This document shows positions 10,480 through 22,642 of a stretch of DNA of 64,000 bases, piece by piece. Under the pieces are notes generated by a model. The model made no database searches, was not told the DNA's origin, and saw only the letters and a list, made by a program, of their open reading frames with translations. A program made the translations under genes and the position numbers. The stretch is from positions 161,175 to 225,174 of the forward strand of contig LUVW01000040.1 of assembly GCA_001661515.1 (NCBI GenBank), given 5' to 3'. The DNA is from Capniomyces stellatus. Taxonomy: Eukaryota > Kickxellomycota > Harpellomycetes > Harpellales > Legeriomycetaceae. Positions within the stretch are counted from its first letter, which is position 1, and every line of letters starts with the position of its first letter.

Positions 10480-13400
10480 ACTCTTCTATTATATTCTAAT
10501 ATATTTTCCTATTTTATCTTATCTTCCCTTCTCTCCTCTCTTTCCACTTTTCACTTCTCTCCTCTCTTTTCCCTCTTCTCTTTTCTCTTTTCTTTAGTCT
10601 AAGCTTTGACTTCAACAAATTTGTTTGAATAGAATTTGCTTGAATTTCGAAATTAAGTTTATTTTAATTGTTGGTTGTTACTTGGTACCAACATATAGTT
10701 TGTCCAGTCTATGAAATATGGCAAGCCTCCGTGTATATAGTTGTGTTCTGTTGTAGCTTGGCGTTTTCTAGAGTTCGCGGTTACAATTGTTTAGCAATAC
10801 TGAAATAATACAAGCTGGTTTTTGAGTGCTGAAATAGAAATAAAGACTACTATGCTTATTAGTTTGTACTGACTCCTTTTCTAAAGCATTATGGTTTATT
10901 CTTAATAAGGCTGTTATTACAGAATAACAGTGGCATAAAGCGAAAAAGTTGCGCTAGGGTTTGTAAACTATTGCTCGTTTATATATACGTTCTACTGAAT
11001 ATAGAAGGTAATTTTTTGAATACTTTTGGTCTGGATACTTTATCTAAAAGCGTAGCCCTCATAAAAAAGTGGTTATATACCTTCATAGAACCTGTAAATC
11101 GTTTTTTTTCTATCTGCTTTTCTAACCGGGTATTCCTTGGTTTTTTTTAACAGCTTTTTTTTAGTTCGGTTTTTAGCTTTGTGCTTTTTTTTAACTATTT
11201 ATATTGAATTGATAAAGGTGCGGTTTTATTTGACATAGTTTTGAATTCCTATGATTTATTCGAGTATCTTGCTATGTGTAGTAATGGCAAATTAGTGGGA
11301 AATTGTAATACTTTTACGCATTATAAATGTTACAAGGAGACAAGGAGAGCTTGGCTACGACTTAAATTTGGTGAGTAATTAAGTTATTGCATTGTCACTG
11401 CTATCCATTTGTTTTTTTAATAAAAGAGAAAACATAGGCGTTATATTACTTTTACTCATCATCATTCCACCATTACTCATGCATTGCATACATTCACCGC
11501 TTATTTGACCAAATTGCCAATAAACAGGTTATTGCAATGGAGATGAAAAGCAGAAACTGGATTACAATAAAGCAAATCAAGCAAATAGCGAAATTTGTAT
11601 AAATAAAATTTGAGACTGAGGCTGAAGGCTGAGACCAAGTTGAGATTGAGGTTGAGATTGAGAATATGAAGAGCTGAATTGGCCTGTCATCAACGTAATA
11701 TTATAAAGCACTAGGAATATGGCATTGCTAGTAAAACAGGAGCCCAACTCAATCAATATACCTTTAAATTTGATTTGAAGAGGGAGTGGGGGATTTACTC
11801 GGGAAAACAAAATGAAAGCGCCATTATACTATTATAATCAACTGATTTTTCTGCTTTTAATTAGTTTCTCTAATAGCAAACAATTAAAAACTAGCAATAA
11901 ACGCAAAAAAGGTTTTGCTTTTATTTTAACTCGATTATTCTCAACATTTTTTTTTTAATTTGTTGCAAGATTCCCGACATTTACATAACCAAACTAGCTG
12001 CAAAACAAGAATTGTAGGTTGAAATGCTTCATTTTTACGCAAATGCTTTTCAAACGATGCTTGATTATTGTAGAAGCTAGTTTTTTCAAAAATTTCGTCC
12101 AATAGATATAGTCGGATTTTGCAAGTAATATAAATCCCGTCCCCCCAAAAAAAGCAGCTCTTGCTTGTTTGAGCATCTTTTAGGCCGATGAATAAGTTGT
12201 GTTTACAACTCGTTCTAGAAGCCAAAATGCTATAGGGCTATAATATTTCTGCTTTATTTTTACTCTGACAAACAAGCATGTATAAATGACAGCAACATTC
12301 ACGCTGCCGTTTATTAGGCTATTCTGACGACTAAGCAGCCTATTGTTGGGCACGTCAAACCTAATGTGGATACGCTTTTAGACTAAACACAGCGTTGATT
12401 ACAGAACTGAATCATATACCGCAAATGTGTATACAACAGTGCGTTACTGATATCAAAATAGTCGCATTACTATACTTTCCTATTTTAGTTTGTCAATAAC
12501 AAACAGAATAAAAATGGTTTGAAGTGGTAATAATATAAATAAAGACTCAGGAGATTATTAGTGCATGGGTTTGACAAGGTCAGATTCAGAATATATTTTT
12601 TTTCACTGTGATTTGAAAATGACTAATGGTAAAGATGAATGGCAACAGGATAATTACACGCAGCTTACAGTGTTGTAAATTAAGGTGCTCTGTGGTTTGA
12701 GAAATAGCACAATTAAAAAACGGATTTTCTTTAAAGACGAATCCAGTCATCAACTTGCTAGAATGTCTGTTATGTATGCTTAGTAATGCCTATGTTCTTA
12801 CTTTTGAATAAAAAAGAAAGCCAGAAGGATACAAAAAGGTAAAAACGAGAGAGAAGGTAACGGCAATGGAAATGGGAAACAAAAGTAATATGTATGGTGG
12901 TAGTATTCTGATAAGCTTGTAAACATTGAGAATAGCGGGATTGTATGAGTAAAAGCTATGTGATCTTTTTTCCAGGTATATTATTTTCCAAAAGTAGTTT
13001 GGCCTATTTAAACCAGCTCTGCCTTTGAATTGGGTAGTAACTGAGTCAACAAGAAGGTTGCTGATACTACTTAATACATTGAAGAGAGCAAATCCTCAAC
13101 TTAAGAACTTGGGAAACCCATCGATCATAGGCAAAAACGATACAGTCATATCTTCTGAGAAAGGTTGTGGGCTTATTGCATAAATAGTTACATGGGATTG
13201 AATATAACAGAACGCAAATTGTGCTTGGAAAAGAAAGCTCTAATCGATGTTCAAAACTTTGAATTGAAAGAGTTAAGAGTCATTGGGAATGGCAAGCCCA
13301 CTAGAAGGAAAAAAAAGTATTGTTCGAAATGAATAATGGTTACAATAAGGTAAAATAGCAAATGAAAAGGGGATACGAAATTGAGGTGATATGTGATGTG

Positions 13401-14044
13401 GGGATGTGAGATTTAAAGGAGTGGGATGGGGCCAGCTGAAGGTCAGCTGCAATTGAACCAGGGAATTATTTGAAGAAAAAAAATGTTCAAAAGGAGAGAA
13501 TGTAATTGTGCCTAAGTACAGATGCAAGAGGGTCATGTGAGTCAGATCAAGTAAATTGTTTGAAAAAGTAGATATTAGGCAAAATGGTTGTTGTGTAACT
13601 TTATTGGCATTATAAATTTATTTCCCAATTCAATATAAAAAAAAAAAATTGTTTTTGCAATAATTTATCGTCATTTTCTGAATTCAGCAAGGAAACTCCA
13701 GATAAACAATGCAATTCTGTCTGAGTATTGGGAGGAAAAATGAGGCCATTGTATTCAATGCGACATAGACTATTAAAGAGAGCCAGAGAACATGCCCGAT
13801 TTATACACAAGTATGAATACAAAGCCAAGTAGAATAAGCTTGAATAAATGTGTGCAAAATAAAAAGGTAATTGGTGGAACAAGGTGTTAATGAAAACCGG
13901 GTAATCCACCGTGTGTAACCAGATCAAGCAGCTAGAAAAAGTTGTGTAGCTTCGGAACGTAGTATATAATGGCATTTGAATTGAGTAGGAATGTCAAGGG
14001 CGAATGCATTAACAATAAGTAAACTGATATCAAGATAAAAAAAA
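10480..14044. other. Long AT-rich intergenic region with possible coding remnants
   Basis: About 3.5 kb between the yippee start and the end of the giant protein gene. The sequence is AT-rich, with pyrimidine blocks just upstream of yippee (10495-10600, TTCCCTTCTCTCCTCTC-type). Apart from the plus-strand coding-like fragments at 12565-13180, listed separately, I see no gene. Confidence 0.45.
12565..13183 (+). pseudogene. Possible degraded coding sequence
   Basis: From the ATG at 12565 one frame reads MGLTRSDSEYIFFHCDLKMT...YTQLTVL, stops at TAA 12676, then continues in the same frame as KVLCGLRNSTIKKRIFFKDE...RMSVMYA to a TAG. In a different frame, 12998-13183 is open and reads FGLFKPALPLNWVVTESTRR...LKRANPQLKNLGNP...SSEKGCGLIA. 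The residue mix is protein-like rather than low-complexity. I recognise no family. It could be a dead gene or transposon, unrecognised exons of a live gene, or chance. Confidence 0.22.
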
Positions 14045-17000
14045 CTAAGAAAAGTATAGGGACTCCAAGTAGACGGATTTATCGACCAAATCAAAATAGT
14101 ACAAGTCCTTTATAACCAAAGACAGCGAGCGTATGTTAGGCAACAGTGATGAGGTGACATCCAAATTGTCAAGAGCTGATATTTTGTGGATGAGGCTGAG
14201 TAGAACCGATACTCTGTTAGATAAATCACGTGGCAAGTGTTTATCTACAAGTAAAAGTGGGTTCGCTTGGCCTGGAGTGCCTGTGTTCTGGGCATTGTGG
14301 TCTGTTAGCTTTGATAAACGGTTAGCCTGTTTGCTGAAGTGAGCCAAGATACAGCCCATGTTCCTTATTGTGCTAGAAAACGAGCCAATAGTATCAAGCG
14401 CCGCCCTATCGCGACAACCTACCTGGTGGCCACCACTAGTCCTAGGGCTGCTGCCGTTGGAAAGTTGTTGTAGCCCCAATCGCTCTAATCTCGAGTCATC
14501 GATCGACTTGAACTCAAACAGATAGATCTGGCTTTCTGTCGGGCAGTTTGAGGTGGAAGGTATGCTCACAGGAGATTGTGAAAACTTGGGCAAGGTGAGC
14601 GAGCTGAGTTGATCGACTGTGGAGATTGTGGAGATGGAGTATGCATGGTCAACCAATGGCGCAAACAGATGGTTTAGTCCGATTGACAGCAAGCAAGAAA
14701 AGTGGTCAACTGGAACCAGGCTTTGCGAGTCAATGAACTTGTTTGCGGTTATTATTAATATGTCCAAGACCTTTGTTGATAGATACAGGCATACATTCAG
14801 GTACTGCAACACTGCGATTTGACTGCTTATACTCAGTTCAGAAGCGCCAGCATCCCCGCCACCGCTACCAAAGTTTCTGGTGGTGCTGGAGATTCCAAAG
14901 TTGGAACTAGTCGTTTTTCTGCCGCCTTGGTCCTTTGTGTTGAGTTTAGAAAGCAATGAACGAGCAATCTGTTTGTGTATGGACTGGTTTAGAGCCGCTG
15001 AAGTCAGCTTCATTGAGTGCTCGATTTCGACTAAAAAGGCATCTTTGTTCCTCACTTTTTCATAATCATTCAGGAAGGACGAGTAAGTCAATCTGACAGC
15101 GTTTAGTGTTATTCTGAGTGGGTTTGTGCTCGAGTTTAGACTTGTGCTAAATATATAGTTGGTGTACTGTGTAGAGAGGTCGTTTTTGACCAAAAACGTG
15201 CAGGCCGAGATAGATCGCATAAAAGCCATGCCGTAAACATCGCCTTTACTCTCGGAATGATTGCTCAAACGAATAGCGCCACTTTTGTGATCACTACCTG
15301 TATTGCCAATATCAGCTTCACTACCACTGGCCAAATCCGCGACAAACGAGTAATCCAGCATTACCGAGTTGCAATAGGAGTAAACAAGCGTAAATATATC
15401 AGACGCGTGGTCGCTACCAAGTCTCTCAGCGCCCATAGACGTAGACTGATCGAAAAAGCTGCTTAAAAGGGACATAAGCCTGGGTCTAGCCAGCTCAACG
15501 CAACGAACAATGTTCAGCACCATGTTTTTAGTTGATTGATCCAAAGCCAAGTCCTTTTCCACAACACCTTGGGGCGGTTTATCATCCACGCCATGCTGGC
15601 TGCTTGTGGTGGTGGTCTTTATGGCTGTTGGGCTCTTAAAAGGCAAGTGGGACGATATCGTGTTTAGTAGAGTTGATAAGATGCAGAGTGTAGAAGGACC
15701 TGCGTCTAAAAGCGTGTTTGCAGGAAATGTATTTAGGCAGTCGCCTATTGCCTGGTTGATAAAATCAACAATTGTCGCTGGCGGAATGGTAACGTTGCTT
15801 AGTTGGGCAAACGCGCGTTTGTAGTCCAGGGATCTTAGCACAGTTAGGTTTTCTGAAATCAGGGACTTGGCAGTGGACTCGTTACAGGCAATATCGTAGT
15901 AAAAGAGCTTGTTTGCCGGTGTCATTTTATGGCAAGAAGATGGCGCTATTGCTGGTACCAACATTCCTTCTGTGGCTGTTAAGCCAGCCAGATTTAGTAA
16001 AATTCCAACGCCCAACTCACCGAATAAATGAGAAAACAGGTCAACAGAGTCATCTAAGCCGTCGGCACGGTATTGTGCACCGCTTGTCTTGCCCGGGCCA
16101 ATTCCTGAGGATGCGTTTTTAAACATCGACAAGTACATACGAATGATCCCAACCAACGAGTTTGAGGCTGAGTACAAGATTGGCGATAGTTTGGATGCTA
16201 CCAAAAAGGCTACGTATCTTGTAGCATCCATACTGACAGATTTGGAATCCGTGCTGGTTGAGAACAGCGAATCAAACAGGTTCGTAAAGTCTACTACCGG
16301 GAATGGCCACTTCATCAAGTGTATGGCGTTCCATAGCACCAGCGTAGATGGTGCGATATCGCTACCAGACCTATGTTTTGATAGCAAGTCAAAGACGGCT
16401 CTGCAGAACGATGCTTTGGGCAGCCTGTCAAGGTTTTGGGGTTCCAACCCGGCACCCGAGTCTGAGTTTGAATGTGAGGCTGCATATGAGACAGATCCCT
16501 GGTTCAAGTTGGAGTTTTGACTTCCACCAATGTTCCCCATATACAATTTTTTAAACTCTGCTGGCTCAGCACCGGTATAGTTGCTCGAGTGTTTTTTGGT
16601 GCGACTTTTTGCATTACTGCGGCACACTTGGTTGGCAAAGCTAGACATTGTTTTATCCTTGACTAGCGAAATCGATAGCAACCAACAACAGAACCTGGCT
16701 GTCTTGAGATTCAAACCTTTGCCCGACCCAAGTGCAAAGGTTGGCCTGTCGGTGCTAGAAACGTTGGGTACACCCAATGTATTAGCCAGGTTGTTTGCCA
16801 GGCTGACTGGGTTTAAGTTTGACTGCACAACCAAAGACTTGAAGATAGCATTGTCGGTATAAACTGACTTTCTCTCTAGATTGTGTCGAGCTGTGTTGTC
16901 AGACGGCAACACTGAAATGCTTCCTGAAACGATATTACAATAGCTTACAACTTGGTCGCAGTACACTGAGGCTATTTCGTTGGCTTTCAAAGACAAGTGG

Positions 17001-20000
17001 TTGCCGTCATCATCCCCACTTTTGCCCTTTCCATTATTCAACTCTTTAATCCCACTATCATTCCCACCATTGATTTTCGCAACAGACTTTAGCGAGTCAT
17101 CCGAACAATTCTTGGCACAGCTCAGTAGTATTGCAAACGGGTTCAAGAGATCCAGCAGCTCCGAGTCGCCTAACACAGCCCCACTACTCTGACCACCCGC
17201 AGCCATCCCATAACTACCAAATATGAATTGTCCTGCAGCAGCGATGATATCAAAGACAAGATCCAAGTCGCCAGGTCGGAGGGTCGAGTTTAGCATCTGA
17301 ATGCCGATAAATAGCATGCTCGATGTAGCCGCGTTCAATTTCAGCTTTTGAGCTTTACTATCTTGGTAAAGTCTACACCCACTGTTTCTCTTTATATAGT
17401 CCACCAGTTTTTCAATGGTTGCTGTCTCGGTGTTGCCAATTCCATCAGCAAGCTTTAAATCCAGAGCCAAGATCCCCGATATGCCGATAACCACCTGATT
17501 AATAAATAGATACTCGTCCTCGCTGAAGTTTTTATTGAGGTCTTCTTTGCCCTCGCCAGATACAGGGTCATGCAAGTCCCAACACCCCAAGCTTCTCAGA
17601 GCGCTAAAGACCCTCTTCAGTCCGTCAGCTAATACTGAGCTGCTATCCCTAACATCAACCTCCTTCCCACCCCTCCCACCGCCAACTCGGCCCTGTGTAT
17701 CCTTGAAATCTGCTGCGTATCTGCTTACAAGTCGCAATAGGCCTTTAACACACGCAACAGATGTATACTTCATGTCAATCAATCCGCGCTTTTTGCTTTC
17801 TATTCCCAGCACCAAATAGAATGTCTCCACCACATATATAATCCTGTTGACCATAAAGTTCATCAAATTAACCGTATCAACATGGTTACCGCCCATAGAC
17901 AGTACCCATTCAACAGCACTGTAAATTGTCGCTGAAACAATCACATCCGATTCACCAAGCAGTGGATCCCTGCTGTCTAGTGCCACAGAGTACTGTTCAC
18001 TGGATTGGATCTTAAACCAGCTGGACTCATCCAGGAACATGTTCATGCATTGTTCACTAACGGCAAACCCTAGTTGTGCATTCCCCCCACTCATCAGCGA
18101 CTTGGCCAGTGCCCCCAAGATAAAAATGGCATTAGACCTCACATTTGGGCTGTTGGTTTTGAGCGTCGCTATTTTTTGCAAGTATGAGCAGATGTCCCCA
18201 ATGTCGCTGTTGGTGAACACCGTGCTGTTGCAGAGCTCAATGTTGCAAAAGTAGCATGAAACTAGCGAAACAAAAGAATCGGGTTGGTCCAAATACTCGA
18301 ACATCGATGTAACGTCGTTTATTAGCATCCAAAGCTTGCTCTTCAAACAATCCACCTTTGCACCATTCTCGGCGCCAGCTCCTGCTTCGCCCAAAGGCTT
18401 CCGAGCTGCTATTCTCTCACGGGTTTCTGACGCCGCATAGCTTGATGTCAAGTATCCTATGGCTAAGCCCGAGTTCACGCCTATATTATCCACACTCGAC
18501 CCCTCAATGTAACTTCTGCCCAAACAATCTGTCATAACAGCATCAATACCAAAATTCCCACCATTCAACTCATCATCGTCACCATCATCACCTCCATCCA
18601 TGTCAACGTTTTGGCCTCCAAGTCCCGCATTCACTCGTCTGGCGTTTAGCCCTCTTAACAAACTGCGTCTCATAGTTGACACTTCTCTGTCCATTAACGC
18701 TGAAAGTACTGCCGACCAGCCATTGTTTGCATTCAACAGTTTATGCTCAGACGCCCATCTCTCCTTGCTTGGTACTGCTGTTACTTGGCTTAAAACCGCC
18801 TCTACAAACTGCCCAGTACTCCCTGCCAACTCCACAGCTGGTTCCCACATCTCAATAGGATACTCCACAATCACTTTCCAAGCTGTACCATAAACGACTT
18901 CCAGGTTTTTATTCGCGTCCGTTTGCAAAGCAAATTCGTTTTGGCCAGATAGTGTCGACTCAGCGGATGCGGGTTCTGGTTTAGACTTTGAGCAAGCCAC
19001 ATTCAGACTTTCAACAGTCAAAGGAATTACAAACTCTGCCAGCACTTCGTTTAAAAAAACCTCTTTGTTCTCACTTAGCGTTCCTGGATCCTTATTTTTT
19101 AATCCGCTGTACTCGGGTATTATCGAAAAGTACTCTAAAAATGACAACAAAACGTCAAACTCCTCATCTTGACCAGCCGTCTGATCCACATGCACCCTAC
19201 TGCCTTCAGTGCCACCACTACCTTTGCTGCTGTGGGCAGCTATTTTCTCCTTTTGCTTTAAAAACCCACTTACAACCTTCTTTGCCATCTCTTTTTTCCC
19301 AAGAGCAATCCAAACCGCCTGACTATCCAAGTTTCCAAGAACAACACACCTAGTAACCAGCTTTATATACATCGCCATAACCTTTTGCCATCCACCAATG
19401 TATCTGGTTTTTGCCTCACCCAATCCGCATTCTTGGCTAAGAGTCGAGTCAATATCCAAGTTGATTTTGTTCCGATTGGCTTTAATCTTTTGATTTAAAA
19501 TCGCCAGTACCAAGCTGCTGAAATAGTCCCCATCCTTCTCAACCAACTCCATCAAAACAACTATTATTGTAAACTCCATTTCTATCTCATGCACTAGGCT
19601 CTCACTTCCAGCAGTCACTTTGCTGCTTTTAACTACGCTTTGTTGGATCACAGCTACCAAGTCGTTCCAGACCCTATAGTTGTTTTGGACAATTATACCC
19701 ATCATCCTCATTGCCAAACACTGTAGTCTCTCAACCTCGCCTATGCCCCCCTCCCCTTCCCTCCCTCCTACACCCGACGATTTTCCCATTTTGAACAGCT
19801 TACCCCCAACTCTCACCACTTCTGCCGTCGCTATTGCATCTTTACTCGATCCCAATCCTCCCATGCCCTTTAAAAAGAGCAATCTTTGCCCCTCGCACTC
19901 TCCATACATTTTGACTGCCTTTAAATAAATGCCAATACATACCAAGCTGTCCATCCTTTTATTAGCCACTAGCTGATTGTTTATTTTTTCAATCATGCAA

Positions 20001-22090
20001 GATACCATCTCCAAATTTGTTACTCTGGCCTTTCCATCTGCGTAACCCTGCAGTGTGTGGTGAAAGCATAACAACGGGACTATAAAATTTGGGTTTATCC
20101 CTACTCTATTAATCCAGTTTCCCAATTCCCTTCCTCCCATACTAGCATCAGCTTTTATTGCATTGCAGAATCCTAGATAATCAATGTACTCTTGAAGTAT
20201 TATGTTGATCTCTCCTCCCAAGAAAAGTTCTTTAAACAGCACAGACACCTACACTCAGCCAACATGGTTTCAGCCCAAAAAGTTGTTAATTCTACGCATA
20301 TCTATACCTGTTTATGTTTATACTTTCCAAAAATTAAAAGTTAAAACTTAAACCAAGTACACTCAGAGTCGATTAATTAATAGTTGGCTTGCCTTGTGAC
20401 CAATTTCAAACGTCCCCCCTACTTCCAGGCTGCCATTACTTTTGCTGTTCAGCAAAATATGCTCAATCTTATTTTTGGTGGCCATGGCTTGTTCTTTAGA
20501 TCTTAGATCTATTCCCTCAACTTCCATTTTTGCCAAACTGTACCAGCCAACCATCACCAGCTCTTTACTTTTTTCAACACCATAGCAGTCCAACACTCGT
20601 AGCAAAATCTCAAGACCCTCGATTGCCATTGATTGGCCCAGGCTGGAGCAAGTTTGATCTAGCAAGTTGCTTAGGACTACCCACGCTAATGTAAATACAA
20701 CTTGCTTAAAATCTTTGGCGTCCCGTCCTTCGCCATTCTCTCTGCGATTTACAATCAAATTTACCGAATTCATCTCGTCGACCAACCTTAGCAGCATTAT
20801 TAAATCATTCACACGGTCTTCATCAACTACGCTTGAAAGTACACTACTGTCAGCTGAATCCTCGCCAGTCATAATCTGTTTGCTGGCTGAATCCAAAACA
20901 CTCCAAACCGCTCTAAACACACCCACCTCAAAATCGATAAAGCAACTATCATCTATATTTCCACCATTGTCAACAAGTAGCTCGGTGTTTGATTTCATTA
21001 ACTTCCATACAATCTGTGCACTATTCCTCCAACTTCGAACCCACTCCTCCTTGGTAAACAGTGGTCGCACATCGCCCGTGTTCAACTGGCTTGGTATGTT
21101 TAAAACTCTGTGTGTGTCCGACCCCATAAACTGGTCATTTAGGCTGCTGGCAAACTTGAGTATTTTTATAGAAACTGCCATCGACCTTTTGCTCTTTGAA
21201 CTAATCGATTCTGTGGCAAGACATTCAGCTAGCCTGAATATTGACGCACATGCCAACTTTTGCACCCAATATGGCGTTGTTTCGCCAAATAACGCTTCAA
21301 AGTAAATGAACTTGTACTCCAAAAATATATCTTCTTCGCAATCCAGACGCTCTTCGCCAACCTCCTTATCAGCATCACTGGTATTACGCACCACTTTGTT
21401 TTCAATTTCTTTAAAAATGTATTCCCAACATCCATTATTTACTCTGCCCAAATCGCTAATCGGGTTTCTTTTCAACATCTTTCTCCATTCTGGATTTACT
21501 CTGGCACCTCCTTGACTACCATCCGCACTGTTCCGCCGCTTTGTATCTACGCCTAAAACAACTCGATCCCATATCCTGAACACACCGCTCACCAGTACTC
21601 GCTCAAACTCCAGAAAATGAGCTTTATCGGACCCACTTCTCTTGCCATATACCTCCCTTTCCTGAATATTCGCGCCAATTCTTCCTCCCTTTTCGTCCTT
21701 GCTGTCCTTAATTTCTAAAACTCTGCTTTTGTCTACACGCTCCAGTATTTCGCTAAATTTAGCCACAACAGCTTTCCATTCTAAATAGCCTAAAAGAGTC
21801 CAACTAATCATTCCCTCAACAGCACCATAAGCCACCGTTGGATTCTCTTTGACAACCCTAACGTTTATAAATAGACTTTCCAGCTCTTGAATAATTATTT
21901 TGCTAAACTCGCGAATATCATCCAGTTGCCTAGATTCCAATCTGTTACTCAATGCCGGTGGTTTTTGAAAAAACAACCTTATGGAACGCACTTGGATGCT
22001 TCTGTGCTGAGTTTTCAGTTGGAGCAACAATGCCGATACCCCCTCCATGTCAAAGTTTGACTTTTCCGTTTTGATCTTTGACAACTCCAT
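14045..22090 (-). CDS. Giant predicted helical-solenoid protein, possibly focadhesin/RST1-like
   Basis: Two exons on the complement: 20393-22090 (566 codons) and 14045-20248 (2066 codons plus stop). They join in phase 0 across a 144-bp intron with a GC donor (AAG|GCAAGCC) and a GTGTAG acceptor, giving about 2633 aa. The protein is rich in Leu/Ile/Val/Ser with amphipathic helices throughout, as in HEAT/ARM-type solenoids. It has low-complexity inserts such as acidic DMDGGDDGDDDE near the middle. It has no clear catalytic motif, transmembrane segment or signal peptide. One stretch in exon 2 (VERLQCLAMRMMGIIVQNNYRVWNDL followed by an acidic helix) recalls the repeated block of focadhesin/RST1, a large protein linked to the SKI-exosome in plants and animals. 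That link is weak. Other giant solenoids (Utp10-, Urb1- or Tao3-like) are not excluded. The gene itself is secure; its function is not. Confidence 0.82.
20249..20392 (-). other. GC-AG intron joining the two exons of the giant gene
   Basis: On the complement, exon 1 ends CACAAG and is followed by GCAAGCC; exon 2 starts after GAGTGTAG. The AAG|GCAAG context is the usual one for GC-AG introns. No GT donor near the end of exon 1 gives the phase needed by exon 2. If no intron exists here there are two adjacent genes, but exon 2 then has no ATG at its start (it opens with GTG directly after the acceptor AG). Confidence 0.65.
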
Positions 22091-22642
22091 CGTTTATTTT
22101 TGCCGATTCGTTATCTTTTAATATACTTTTGCTAGCCGGGTATTGTTTAAACTTTGACGTTCACCTCCTCTTTGATCCAAGAGCCTGTTTTGTCAGTACT
22201 TATTACTATTACTATCGCTGTTACTATTACTATTACTATTGTTGTTATTGGAATCCGTATTTACTTTTCGTATTTTTGGCCTTCAATTGTTTTCTTTTCA
22301 CTTTGCCTCGTTGCCATCAGCTTAAACTAAACAATCGATAATGGATACTTGGAAGAGTGTAAATAAAGCTATGTTTAGTATAGAATAATGGTGCTTTAAA
22401 ATAAAACAAACAGGTTAATCTCGTTTATTATGTTGGGGGCTGAAGTAATTAGTATTACGTCTTTTTCACTAAAATCAAACGTCAAAATCGCTTTATTCGT
22501 ACCAAACATCAAATTGAACAGATTTGTTAAAGTAAAATAATGGCGATTACATATTACGCTACTGTAAAGTTATTTTGAAAAGCATTTTTTAAAATTGAAA
22601 AAAAAAAAAACAAAATGAATCAAAAGCATTTTGAAAAGGTAA
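22091..22642. other. Intergenic region upstream of the giant gene
   Basis: About 550 bp between the giant gene's start codon and the stop of the homeodomain gene. It holds a microsatellite (22198-22250) and AT-rich sequence. The promoter of the giant gene should lie here, but no specific element can be named. Confidence 0.45.
22198..22250. repeat. (TTACTA)n-type microsatellite
   Basis: Runs of TATTACTATTACTATCGCTGTT-type sequence, mainly a TAC/TAT trinucleotide pattern, continue for about 50 bp upstream of the giant gene's start codon. Confidence 0.85.

Noticed and set aside
13273..13975. Two minus-strand open frames of 87 and 121 codons
   Set aside because: Low-complexity Ser/Pro/Phe/Leu/Tyr composition, no motif, no phase-consistent partners.
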